Assembly: GCA_029864945.1 (NCBI GenBank)
Contig: JAOTSL010000063.1
Span: 1 to 12,490 of the forward strand
Source of the DNA: Gammaproteobacteria bacterium
GTDB taxonomy: Bacteria > Pseudomonadota > Gammaproteobacteria > S012-40
DNA length: 12,490 nt
Direction: 5' to 3'
The notes beneath the pieces are model-generated. The model was not told where the DNA came from. It saw only the letters and a list, made by a program, of their open reading frames with translations, and did no database searches. The position numbers and the translations under genes are program-made. This document shows, piece after piece, positions 1-6,597 of the stretch (within the stretch, counting starts at the first letter, position 1; the number at the start of each line of letters is the position of its first letter).

Positions 1-458
1 TTAGCTGTATTCTGAGACACTTTACCCGACTTTAAAAAAGGCTTCTTATTATCAAGACCGAAAGAATTGAGTATAGGCTCAAGTGTTGCCTCAATTTTAA
101 CCTGCGAAATATTGTTTTTCTGAGTAATTAAGTCCGCGCAAGTCTCAACATAATGCTGCAATGCAATATGCTCAGTGCTGGTAACTGGCGCCATTAATCT
201 AAATTGAAGCATTTTGATCTTCGTAGATAATGTATCACTAGGTGGAAGGTGTGTTGAAAATGAACTAAGAATTAAAGAAATCAAGCTACATAACAGTTGT
301 TCTGTTTCGGCTTTCTTTTCATCATAATCCTCCAGCATCAAGGCAACATGATTGAAAATCAAATTATCTTGCTCTGATCGCTCTATTAACTTGAGCATCG
401 ACAACGCTTTGAAAATTATTTCAGACTGACAGACATTATCCGCCGTTTTCACTAGCAT
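1..458 (-). CDS. Partial helical protein, C-terminus off the left edge; possibly the N-terminal domain of a diguanylate cyclase
   Basis: An uninterrupted minus-strand frame starts at ATG 458-456 and stays open for 152 codons to the window edge, so the C-terminal part is missing. The start is tightly bounded: an in-frame TAA lies at 464-462, two codons upstream. A GGGGTG stretch about 8 nt upstream could serve as a weak ribosome binding site. The protein begins MLVKTADNVCQSEIIFKALS and is rich in Leu, Ile, Glu and Lys, with no signal peptide or membrane segment. It looks all-helical. Its style (short leucine-rich helices, then a segment near residues 92-125 reading KIKMLQFRLMAPVTSTEHIA) reminds me of the helical N-terminal domains in front of GGDEF domains in gammaproteobacteria. 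No GGDEF motif is inside the window, so the function is a guess; the reading frame itself is well supported. The neighbouring gene on the same strand lies 370 bp upstream. Confidence 0.6.
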   Translation of the reverse strand, partial: MLVKTADNVCQSEIIFKALSMLKLIERSEQDNLIFNHVALMLEDYDEKKAETEQLLCSLISLILSSFSTHLPPSDTLSTKIKMLQFRLMAPVTSTEHIALQHYVETCADLITQKNNISQVKIEATLEPILNSFGLDNKKPFLKSGKVSQNTA

Positions 459-828
459 TTCTTACACCCCACTTGCTACAGCCCCAACTACGCGATAGAC
501 ATACAATTGCCTATATCAACGCAGTACTACAGAAACGTCACATTTATTATTAGAGTTTTATTTGCTGAACGCTATAAAGCAATAACCCTGATATATGCAG
601 TTGAGTCTCAATCTATCAGAATTATATGCATTGGTTTATTGTATGTTATTTTCCATAAAAAACCATTTTTAACTGAATTTCTCTTTTTATAATCCAGTTT
701 CGACTTTAATGAAAGCTCAACATAAGAAAGGACTGGCAAGACTTGTGCGAAATAACTACATTTTTAATAGAGTTATTGTAAAACTTTTAACATGACTTAA
801 AACCTAAACAATAAGTAGACAAAATAAA
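459..828. other. Intergenic region, no convincing gene
   Basis: This 370-bp stretch separates two minus-strand genes. It is AT-rich. It should contain the promoter of the left-edge gene (close to 459) and the 3' end signals of the HDOD gene (close to 828). The only open frame of note (507-692, plus strand) begins with TTG, has no ribosome binding site and encodes a low-complexity Ile/Phe/Leu-rich peptide, so I do not call it. Apart from the nested inverted repeat at 773-814 I see nothing structured in it. Confidence 0.6.
773..814 (-). terminator. Nested AT-rich inverted repeat downstream of the HDOD gene, possible terminator
   Basis: The outer arms TTATTGT (773-779) and ACAATAA (808-814) are perfectly complementary, and inside them TTTTAA (785-790) pairs with TTAAAA (797-802). 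The structure lies 15 bp beyond the HDOD stop codon, where a terminator is expected. It is AT-rich and has no clear U-tract on the minus-strand transcript, so termination is inferred from position rather than shown. Confidence 0.3.
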
Positions 829-2274
829 TTACGCGGCCAGCTGATGCGCGAGGTGATCAAGATTGTCGTGCCACCCCATCACAATATCAAGCATATTAGT
901 TAATTCTGCTTCATCGAGGTTATATTGCTCCAGTAAAATACGAGGTACTTCACTCTCTTCGGCATCTCCTATACCTGCTCTTTTTAGTAACAAATTCGCA
1001 ATATACACAATGTTTACATATTCGCGATACTCTCCGTTATATTCGCCGTTATGATGATTCTCCATCAGTAATGCATACTGCATAGGCATACCCCAAGACT
1101 TCATTAACAACATTCCAACATCAGCATGCGTCACTCCCAACAAGCTCATTTCGAGCTGCTTGAGTGAAACATCATTATTCAGAGAAACCGCTTTATTAAA
1201 TGCTTTGAACTCCACTTTGTATAATTGGCCCAGCGCCAAATAACCAATATTATGTAACAAACCAAACAAATAAGCGGTACCCGGCTTCAAGCTCGGCCGA
1301 TTATTGATTTTAGTTGCAATTGACTGAGACAATACACCGCAATATACAGCGTGTCGCCAGATGGAAGATGCACCTAATGGCCCTTTCATTGGCCCATTGA
1401 ATTCTTGCCCCAGAGCTAGAGCAAGTGAAATATTTAAACTAATATCCACGCCCAGCACGTGATACACGGCCTCTTGAACTGTTTCAAGCTTACCTTCGTA
1501 GGAAAAAAAGGGGCTGTTTGCATAAGAAATGATTTTTGCACTAATAACCGGGTCAGATTCGATCAAGTGCACCAAATCAAGCAGCTCAAACTTTTCTTCT
1601 GACTTCATGAATATCAATTGCTGCGCAACTGTCGGTATCACGGGAAGGTCAACCCCGTCATTAAACCGTGATTTCACCTCGTTGAGACTTAACAAACTAT
1701 TCGTTTTCTGGCTCATATTTTTCACCTTGTGTTCCTTCCTTGGTATAAACGGACTATCAATTTTCGGCATCCTGCGCTCAGAAATGGACTTCGTGAAGTG
1801 TTTTATTTGGGCGCCCTGGATTAGCTTTTTAAATCCTTTTTTATCTATTTCTATAAAGCTTTCTTTGCCATCAAATTCCATTAAGTAGCGCTCTTGATCA
1901 ATCAGCCCTTCATCAATCACCATTGGTATTTGATATAACCGACCTAAAGGGGGCAAATGCCTGATAGAAAATCCATGCAATTGTTTTTTATAATTTCTTC
2001 CCGGATCTAGGGAAAACTGACGTTTCATCACAGTAGACAAGGTATCAAAGGCTAATCCATCTTCCGCATTAAAGGCCGCAATAACCGGCCCCCTTTCATC
2101 CGCAAATAATACGGCTTTAATTGGGCACGCCGAGATAGAACGTGCATATGCCGAAAAATTCAATGGTTGCTTGGTTGTTACATTAGCGTGTAGCACATAT
2201 CTAACATAAAGTTCATCCAGAAATCCCTGCACGTTACGTGAGTTCACATACGACTCCTTGTTTACAATTTGCAT
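829..2274 (-). CDS. YbaK-like (aminoacyl-tRNA deacylase-type) and HDOD two-domain signalling protein
   Basis: This 481-residue cytoplasmic protein has two recognisable parts (numbering from the ATG at 2274). Residues ~10-152 resemble the YbaK/ProRS-associated editing fold, with PIKAVLFADERGP and the family-like PPLGRLYQIPMVIDE. Residues ~204-405 are an HDOD domain: LPVIPTVAQQL, IESDPVISAKIISYANSPFF, SIWRHAVYCG, and the degenerate HD site LLHNIG, where the metal-binding HD pair reads H341-N342. HDOD domains lack HD phosphohydrolase activity and are thought to serve as protein-interaction or signalling modules; this domain pairing is common in Pseudomonas-like gammaproteobacteria. Specific function and target are unknown. 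Start choice: a GTG three codons upstream (2283) is in frame, but AAGGTG there is a good ribosome binding site for the ATG at 2274, so the GTG probably belongs to the ribosome binding site. No HDOD partner lies next to it. Confidence 0.88.
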   Translation of the reverse strand: MQIVNKESYVNSRNVQGFLDELYVRYVLHANVTTKQPLNFSAYARSISACPIKAVLFADERGPVIAAFNAEDGLAFDTLSTVMKRQFSLDPGRNYKKQLHGFSIRHLPPLGRLYQIPMVIDEGLIDQERYLMEFDGKESFIEIDKKGFKKLIQGAQIKHFTKSISERRMPKIDSPFIPRKEHKVKNMSQKTNSLLSLNEVKSRFNDGVDLPVIPTVAQQLIFMKSEEKFELLDLVHLIESDPVISAKIISYANSPFFSYEGKLETVQEAVYHVLGVDISLNISLALALGQEFNGPMKGPLGASSIWRHAVYCGVLSQSIATKINNRPSLKPGTAYLFGLLHNIGYLALGQLYKVEFKAFNKAVSLNNDVSLKQLEMSLLGVTHADVGMLLMKSWGMPMQYALLMENHHNGEYNGEYREYVNIVYIANLLLKRAGIGDAEESEVPRILLEQYNLDEAELTNMLDIVMGWHDNLDHLAHQLAA

Positions 2275-2280
2275 AAAAAA

Positions 2281-2286
2281 CACCTT
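2281..2286 (-). promoter_or_regulatory. Ribosome binding site that decides the HDOD gene start
   Basis: On the minus strand AAGGTG (2286 down to 2281) stands 6 nt before ATG 2274-2272. The last three bases are the in-frame GTG that a longest-frame rule would choose as the start. Ideal spacing to the ATG argues that the protein begins MQIVNKES. Confidence 0.6.
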
Positions 2287-2383
2287 GTATCCATGATGAA
2301 TTACTTATATTTATTGAATTCCATTTCAAAATAATAATCTACGAATTAAATATCCCGCTTGATAAAAACAAGCCAAACTAATC

Positions 2384-2485
2384 GTATCGATCTCAACTGA
2401 AAGTTTCATGCCAGTTGGCATACAGCAACCTAAATAATTTAGATTTTTATTAGACCCAGTTATTTTTATGGAACAAGATCGATAC
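2384..2485. repeat. Spaced 10-bp perfect inverted repeat, GTATCGATCT / AGATCGATAC
   Basis: GTATCGATCT at 2384-2393 is exactly reverse-complemented at 2476-2485, with 82 bp between the arms. The pair surrounds a compact palindrome at 2408-2421. It lies in a divergent promoter spacer, where paired sites for a looping or dimeric regulator would be plausible. No regulator can be named from the sequence. Confidence 0.4.
2408..2421. promoter_or_regulatory. Operator-like palindrome ATGCCAGTTGGCAT
   Basis: Two perfect 6-bp arms (ATGCCA/TGGCAT) flank a 2-bp centre. It is positioned about 135 bp upstream of the HDOD start and about 205 bp upstream of phhB. The compact symmetry fits a dimeric DNA-binding protein; it does not match a TyrR/PhhR box that I know. 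Whether it is functional is inference. Confidence 0.3.
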
Positions 2486-2532
2486 TGGAGCAGTAAAAAC
2501 TAACATCGTCACAAAGACACGAAAAAGCGGTC

Positions 2533-2538
2533 TATAAT
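2533..2538 (+). promoter_or_regulatory. Candidate -10 element upstream of phhB
   Basis: TATAAT matches the sigma-70 -10 consensus exactly and lies 86 bp before the phhB ATG. The -35 side is poor: TCGTCA (2506-2511) has 4 of 6 consensus bases but a 21-bp spacing. If used, it would need an activator or another -35. Confidence 0.33.
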
Positions 2539-2624
2539 AATTGCCTGAATTGAGTTGAATGATTAACGAAATTAATTCGCTATGTAATCGGTCTCTTACA
2601 ATAATTACTTAAGCTGGACTGCAA

Positions 2625-2954
2625 ATGCTAGATCAAAAAACGTGCACCCCGCATCATGGAGCTACCCCACCTTTGGATAAAACTACCGCGGAAGCGTTTC
2701 TTGCGGAAGTCTCCGACTGGAAGTTGATCGACAATGCGTTAAAAATACAGCGAAATTATGCTTTCGATAATTTTGTAGGTGCGCTTGCATTTACTAATAG
2801 GTTAGGAGAATTATCCGAAGCAGAAAACCATCACCCGGATATCGCACTTGGCTGGGGGTATTGCACCGTTACTTTTTACACGCATAAAATCAATGGGCTA
2901 CACGAAAATGATTTTATAATGGCGGCGAAATCGTCTAAAATATATCAATCTTAA
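2625..2954 (+). CDS. phhB: Pterin-4a-carbinolamine dehydratase (4a-hydroxytetrahydrobiopterin dehydratase)
   Basis: The 109-residue protein has the usual length and single-domain fold of the PCD/DCoH family. The active-site signature is intact: E67-N-H69-H70-P71-D72 followed by H87 in TFYTHKINGL, and the C-terminal end carries the AAKSSKIY element corresponding to the family AxxID-type ending. The enzyme dehydrates 4a-hydroxytetrahydropterin so the quinonoid cofactor can be regenerated, classically supporting phenylalanine hydroxylase in the cytoplasm. No phhA is present here, so its partner is unknown; stand-alone bacterial PCD genes are common and a role in molybdopterin metabolism has been proposed for some. 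The ribosome binding site is weak (CTGGA about 8 nt before ATG). nhaD follows after 54 bp on the same strand with no obvious terminator between, so the two may be co-transcribed. Confidence 0.93.
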   Translation: MLDQKTCTPHHGATPPLDKTTAEAFLAEVSDWKLIDNALKIQRNYAFDNFVGALAFTNRLGELSEAENHHPDIALGWGYCTVTFYTHKINGLHENDFIMAAKSSKIYQS

Positions 2955-3008
2955 TCTCATCAACTCGATACACTCTCACTTAAATTTGGATACTCACTGA
3001 TAAATACT

Positions 3009-4424
3009 ATGCTTAACTATCTTGTTTTTCTATTACTTGCCCTGTTTTTGCCCGGAGTCTCTTTTGCGTCCGGCGGCGGCGAGAACCTCGACCTGACTTC
3101 GCATCCGGTTGGTTACATTGCTCTTATTATTTTTGTCATCGCCTATCTGCTTGTCATGGCGGAAGAATTTACTCACCTACGAAAATCCAAGCCAGTTATT
3201 CTCGCTGCGGGAATCATTTGGGCCATGATCGCATTCATTTACGTGCAAAATGATTTACCTCATGCAACTGAAGCTGCAGTCCGACACAACCTGCTTGAGT
3301 TTTCAGAGTTATTCCTCTTTTTATTGGTAGCAATGACTTACATCAATGCTATGGAAGAGCGTCTCATCTTTGAATCACTAAAATCCTGGCTTATACAAAA
3401 AGGATTCGGTTATCGAAAACTATTCTGGCTAACCGGCATTCTGGCATTTTTCATTTCTCCCATTGCTGACAACCTGACCACCGCATTACTTATGTGTGCA
3501 GTACTCATGGCTGTAGGTGCAAAAAGCCCTCGCTTCATTGGAATAGGTTGTATTAATATTGTTGTTGCTGCAAATGCAGGCGGTGCATTCAGCCCGTTTG
3601 GAGACATTACAACGTTAATGGTTTGGCAAAAAGGTATCCTTGAGTTTTCAACGTTTTTTTTCTTATTCATCCCTGCAATCGTAAATTTTTTGGTTCCCGC
3701 AGTGATTATGCATTTTGCTATTCCTGATGAAACACCAGAAAGCTCGACAGAAACTATAGAGATGAAACGTGGCGCGAAAATCATTATATTTCTATTTATC
3801 ACCACTATTGTCACTGCGGTTTCATTTCATAATTTTCTACATATCCCGCCCGTCCTCGGCATGATGACTGGTTTAGCCTATCTACAAATATTTGGTTACT
3901 ACCTGAAAAAAACTCATACGTTCGAAAAAAGCGAACCGAAAGAAGAAGAGTTTTCGGTAACTGTTGCAGGGGACGTTCAACCATTTGATGTGTTTAACAA
4001 GATTTCGCGTGCAGAATGGGACACTCTTCTCTTCTTCTACGGCGTTGTACTGTGTGTTGGTGGCCTCGGATTTATCGGCTACCTCGGGCTTGCATCTGAA
4101 GTAATGTATGTGGACTGGGGCGCAACTAATGCCAACATCATGGTAGGTTTCCTGTCCGCCATCGTTGACAACATTCCTGTTATGTTTGCGGTATTAAGTA
4201 TGAATCCAGACATGTCTCAGGGCCAATGGTTACTGGTAACACTTACTGCAGGTGTGGGTGGTAGCTTGTTATCCGTGGGTTCAGCTGCGGGAGTTGCATT
4301 GATGGGGCAGGCGAAAGGACACTATACTTTTTTCGGCCACTTAAAGTGGATGCCGGTTATTGCATTAGGTTATTTTGCCAGTATTGGAGTGCATCTCTGG
4401 ATTAACAGCGCCCTCTTTACCTAG
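3009..4424 (+). CDS. nhaD: Na+/H+ antiporter of the NhaD family
   Basis: This 471-residue inner-membrane protein exchanges cytoplasmic Na+ (or Li+) for external H+, an ion homeostasis role typical of marine and halophilic bacteria. A signal-like hydrophobic N-terminus (residues 1-20, ending VSFASGGG) is followed by about twelve further hydrophobic segments. NhaD hallmarks are visible: SPIADNLTTALLM (D154, N155, T157), NIVVAANAGGAFSPFGDITT (N189, D199, T201, T202), FLSAIVDNIPVMFAV (S383, D387, N388) and GGSLLSVGSAAG (S422, S425). These correspond to polar residues that, as I recall, were found essential in Vibrio cholerae NhaD. A charged cytoplasmic-type loop lies around residues 300-335. No clear ribosome binding site precedes the ATG, so translation may depend on the upstream phhB transcript. 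The TAG stop overlaps a repeated motif (4421-4440). Confidence 0.95.
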   Translation: MLNYLVFLLLALFLPGVSFASGGGENLDLTSHPVGYIALIIFVIAYLLVMAEEFTHLRKSKPVILAAGIIWAMIAFIYVQNDLPHATEAAVRHNLLEFSELFLFLLVAMTYINAMEERLIFESLKSWLIQKGFGYRKLFWLTGILAFFISPIADNLTTALLMCAVLMAVGAKSPRFIGIGCINIVVAANAGGAFSPFGDITTLMVWQKGILEFSTFFFLFIPAIVNFLVPAVIMHFAIPDETPESSTETIEMKRGAKIIIFLFITTIVTAVSFHNFLHIPPVLGMMTGLAYLQIFGYYLKKTHTFEKSEPKEEEFSVTVAGDVQPFDVFNKISRAEWDTLLFFYGVVLCVGGLGFIGYLGLASEVMYVDWGATNANIMVGFLSAIVDNIPVMFAVLSMNPDMSQGQWLLVTLTAGVGGSLLSVGSAAGVALMGQAKGHYTFFGHLKWMPVIALGYFASIGVHLWINSALFT

Positions 4425-4440
4425 GAGCCTGTCGGACTTA
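4421..4440 (+). repeat. Copy 1 of a CTAGGAG-type 20-bp motif, overlapping the nhaD stop codon
   Basis: CTAGGAGCCTGTCGGACTTA matches 17 of 20 bases of a second copy at 10377-10396 in the same orientation. Both copies sit just after a plus-strand gene and in front of a convergent gene. Here the TAG of the motif is the nhaD stop codon. It may be part of a dispersed intergenic repeat or a remnant of a mobile-element end; with only two copies in view this cannot be settled. Confidence 0.4.
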
Positions 4441-4471
4441 ACACTGTTTGGCTGCAAACTCATGGATACCG

Positions 4472-4503
4472 ATCACCAGCATATGGATACATATGTTGGT
4501 GAT
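4472..4503. terminator. Strong hairpin between convergent nhaD and dnaQ, likely bidirectional terminator
   Basis: ATCACCAGCATATG (4472-4485) pairs with CATATGTTGGTGAT (4490-4503) around a GATA loop. All 14 positions pair as RNA on the plus strand, with one G-U. The location, between two converging genes, suits a terminator shared by both strands. A U-tract is lacking on the plus side; on the minus side the stem lies 54 bp past the dnaQ stop. So it may be a processing/stability structure rather than a classic intrinsic terminator. Confidence 0.5.
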
Positions 4504-4556
4504 TTAGGAACAGCCCCGCTTCTGAAGCAAAAGATAAGAATACTGAATAATTATTT

Positions 4557-5288
4557 TTAATTTAACCAGACACACTTCCCGTCAGACACTTTTTGAATCG
4601 TCTCCAGACGTTTTTCATGAGCCTCAACCTCTTCTTCGGTCGCCATTTGTACTTTTAAGCGTGGGCGGTCAGCCGCCAGCCGGCGAATTGCAGTCGCATT
4701 AGCGCTACCTTCTGTACTGCTCGCATCAGCTCCTAACCCCAAACTAACTTGCCCACCGGTCATTGCTAGATAAACGTCAGCAAGTATCTCCGAGTCAAGC
4801 AATGCACCATGTAATTCTCGGTGACTATTGTTTATGTCATAACGTCGACAAAGAGCATCCAGATTATTTTTTTGCCCGGGATGTTTTCCCCGCGCCATTA
4901 CTAACGAATCAAGAATCGTACAATAATCCTCGATTTTTCCCCATTTAGGACCCAGTAATTTCAACTCGTTATTGATGAAACCCACATCAAATGGCGCATT
5001 GTGGATAATTAGCTGCGCACCTTTAACATAGTTCAGAAAATCTTCCACGACATCTGCAAAACGGGGCTTATCAGCTAGAAATTCTGTTGTTATTCCATGA
5101 ACATTGAGTGCAGCCTCATCACTTTCACGATCAGGTTGAAGATATTGATGATAATGATTACCGGTTTGTGTCCGACCAATAACTTCAACGGCACCAATTT
5201 CAATAACCCGATGCCCCTGACTCGGCTCCAAACCAGTAGTCTCGGTATCCAGAACAATTTGTCTGATGACGTCTTTATTTGCATCCAT
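4557..5288 (-). CDS. dnaQ: DNA polymerase III epsilon subunit (3'-5' proofreading exonuclease)
   Basis: At 243 residues it has the normal length of DnaQ. The DEDDh exonuclease motifs are intact: ExoI DTETTG (D14, E16), ExoII HNAPFDVGFIN (D101), and ExoIII-epsilon HGALLDSEILADVY (H160, D165). The invariant H64-G-I follows ExoI as in the family. Residues after ~185 form the divergent tail that binds the alpha polymerase subunit, ending GKCVWLN. The protein removes misincorporated nucleotides within the replisome core (alpha-epsilon-theta). ATG 5288-5286 is preceded by a GAGAGTGA stretch. The upstream methyltransferase gene ends 43 bp before it on the same strand, so they probably form an operon. 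The rnhA gene that usually adjoins dnaQ is missing here. Confidence 0.96.
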   Translation of the reverse strand: MDANKDVIRQIVLDTETTGLEPSQGHRVIEIGAVEVIGRTQTGNHYHQYLQPDRESDEAALNVHGITTEFLADKPRFADVVEDFLNYVKGAQLIIHNAPFDVGFINNELKLLGPKWGKIEDYCTILDSLVMARGKHPGQKNNLDALCRRYDINNSHRELHGALLDSEILADVYLAMTGGQVSLGLGADASSTEGSANATAIRRLAADRPRLKVQMATEEEVEAHEKRLETIQKVSDGKCVWLN

Positions 5289-5331
5289 TACTGATCACTC
5301 TCACTCTTGACTCACTGTAATATTTAGTAGT

Positions 5332-6189
5332 TTATCGGTTCTTGTTAAGCATAATATCAACAGCTGTTGTTGCCGGATCATCTGCGTGTTCGGTGTTTTC
5401 TACTCTTGTTTCTATGAAACCAGGCATCACACGTGAGCGACGCCTTAAAAACCAACGTGGTTGAACTGGCGTCAAAGTAGACACCTGCTTACGCGCCACA
5501 ATTAAATATACACTTCCAAATGCCGGCCATACTTTAGCGCCAACCGCATTGAGAAAACCCAGTTTTTTCAATGCGGCGGGATTACTCACCGGTAGCTGGT
5601 AAAAAAATGTTTTTACCGTTTCAATCTCAAAACCCAAAAGTGTAAGCCAGTCCTTCATTCGCATGAGACTCAAAAAACGTAATGAATACGGGGATTGCCC
5701 ATACCACATATTGGGGACATGCCTGACCCCCCAACTACTCCAAGGGTTAAAATTTAAAATAACAGCCCGTCCTTCAGGGACCAGAACACGGTCGGTTTCT
5801 CTTAGGACTTGCTGGGGATTCATATCAACATCAAGAGTATGGGGCAATATAACCGCATCAACACTGTCGGAAGCAATCGCAAGATTATGCGCATTCATCT
5901 GAACACCAAGTGAACACTCATGCTCATCAGATACTGAACATACATCACTGATTATTTGATGTCGTATAGAACTTTTTGCCAAATATGTCGAGTTATTATG
6001 CTCACTGAGTTGTAAAAGATGGTAACCAAAGATATTGGGCAAAACAGCTTCGAGCTCTCTATTTTCCGCCTCTAACAAAGCTTGACCGAGTGGCGTCTCA
6101 TACCAGGACCGTAATAAATGTCGATTTTTTAGCGACTGCTGGTATTTTTCTAGTTGTTTTTGTTGCTGCGAATCGGAGTTTTCGGTCAC
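5332..6189 (-). CDS. YafS-like class I SAM-dependent methyltransferase domain protein
   Basis: The 285-residue protein resembles the putative methyltransferase that sits between gloB/mltD and rnhA/dnaQ in E. coli (yafS) and Pseudomonas. Diagnostic stretches are LRSWYETPLGQALLEAE (residues ~26-42), the Methyltransf_11-like segment ASDSVDAVILPHTLD, then QQVLRETDRVLVPEGRAVI and NFNPWSSWGVRH. The glycine-rich SAM-binding motif I is not recognisable where expected (HLLQLSEHN), as is common in this family, so catalytic activity is unproven and the substrate unknown. The basic, Arg-rich segment PRWFLRRRSR lies near the C-terminus. The start is GTG at 6189-6187: an in-frame TAA stands two codons upstream and the next internal Met is near residue 98. 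The likely operon partner is dnaQ. Confidence 0.85.
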   Translation of the reverse strand: MTENSDSQQQKQLEKYQQSLKNRHLLRSWYETPLGQALLEAENRELEAVLPNIFGYHLLQLSEHNNSTYLAKSSIRHQIISDVCSVSDEHECSLGVQMNAHNLAIASDSVDAVILPHTLDVDMNPQQVLRETDRVLVPEGRAVILNFNPWSSWGVRHVPNMWYGQSPYSLRFLSLMRMKDWLTLLGFEIETVKTFFYQLPVSNPAALKKLGFLNAVGAKVWPAFGSVYLIVARKQVSTLTPVQPRWFLRRRSRVMPGFIETRVENTEHADDPATTAVDIMLNKNR

Positions 6190-6242
6190 TTTTTACACAC
6201 CATTTTGGAAGTCATTAATATTAAAACAAATGCCCTACATAG

Positions 6243-6258
6243 GTGATAAACTTATCAC
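6243..6258. promoter_or_regulatory. Operator-like palindrome GTGATAAACTTATCAC
   Basis: The 7-bp arms GTGATAA and TTATCAC are perfectly symmetrical around a 2-bp centre. The site is 53 bp upstream of the methyltransferase GTG, within the distance expected for promoter-overlapping regulation of the methyltransferase-dnaQ unit. I cannot assign a regulator. Confidence 0.4.
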
Positions 6259-6385
6259 GATTAATCAATAAGGTATGACTAAATTTATATCAAGTCTACT
6301 CAGTTGAATATATTCTGATCATTTGCTTAAGAAATTAGTAAATGCACCGTTATATAAAGTGAATAATAACAGTTTTAGAGGGTTG

Positions 6386-6441
6386 AGCGCTATTTAGGCG
6401 CATTTATACATCACCTAAGCGTTTTTTCCAAAATATGCGCC
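6386..6441 (+). promoter_or_regulatory. Overlapping alternative hairpins with a T6 run in the mltD leader
   Basis: Hairpin A pairs CGC (6388-6390) and TTAGG (6394-6398) with CCTAA (6414-6418) and GCG (6419-6421), and is followed at once by TTTTTT (6422-6427), the layout of an intrinsic terminator. Hairpin B pairs GGCGCAT (6397-6403) with ATGCGCC (6435-6441). The two share bases 6397-6398 and B spans the T-run, so they cannot both form. This could be a terminator/antiterminator leader for mltD, the 3' end of a small RNA, or chance. Hairpin A is weak (8 bp with a 3-nt bulge and a 15-nt loop). Confidence 0.3.
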
Positions 6442-6597
6442 ATTGCTATCAAACCTGGCCTGCATATTGATGAAAAGCAATCACGCAACTATTGTGTTTA
6501 CGGGTAACCACCGAGAATAAATAAAAAAATATCTCGGCTCACAAACCTGCGTGTTAAATCAGATTAAACAATTATCACAGGAATTTTTGAACGCTTT

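Larger units (their letters stand above)
2287..2624. other. Divergent regulatory spacer between the HDOD gene and phhB
   Basis: This AT-rich region must hold the promoters of the minus-strand HDOD gene and of phhB. No coding frame is credible in it. It contains a short palindrome (2408-2421), a 10-bp inverted repeat bracketing that palindrome (2384-2393 with 2476-2485), a perfect TATAAT (2533-2538), and a smaller dyad CGAAATTAATTCG (2567-2579) between the TATAAT and phhB. A 5-bp stem GCTTG/CAAGC sits at 2357-2373. I could not find a convincing -35/-10 pair for the HDOD gene. Confidence 0.55.
6190..6597. other. Divergent spacer between the methyltransferase gene and mltD
   Basis: This 408-bp AT-rich region should carry the promoters of both divergent units. 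It occupies the place where gloB lies in related genomes, but I find no coding remnant of it. Visible structures are a 16-bp palindrome near the methyltransferase start (6243-6258), a terminator-like bulged hairpin with a T6 run (6386-6427) that competes with a second hairpin (6397-6441), and a 6-bp stem CCGAGA/TCTCGG (6511-6537) about 60 bp before mltD. No strong promoter match stands out; TTAAGA (6328-6333) with TATATA (6351-6356) at 17-bp spacing is a weak plus-strand candidate. Confidence 0.5.

Noticed and set aside
507..692. 61-codon plus-strand open frame in the left spacer
   Set aside because: It starts with TTG, has no ribosome binding site, and its composition is that of AT-rich non-coding DNA.
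2281..2283. GTG as the start of the HDOD protein
   Set aside because: It is part of the AAGGTG ribosome binding site that is well spaced for the ATG at 2274.
4518..4528. Palindrome GCTTCTGAAGC downstream of nhaD
   Set aside because: The single-base centre cannot form a hairpin loop with full pairing, and an 11-bp palindrome is not unusual by chance.
4375..4560. 61-codon frame spanning the nhaD end and the following spacer
   Set aside because: It overlaps nhaD in another frame, runs through the hairpin and repeat, and lacks a ribosome binding site or recognisable domain.
6190..6597. Possible gloB remnant in the 408-bp spacer
   Set aside because: No frame shows the THxHxDH metal-binding signature or any other glyoxalase II stretch.
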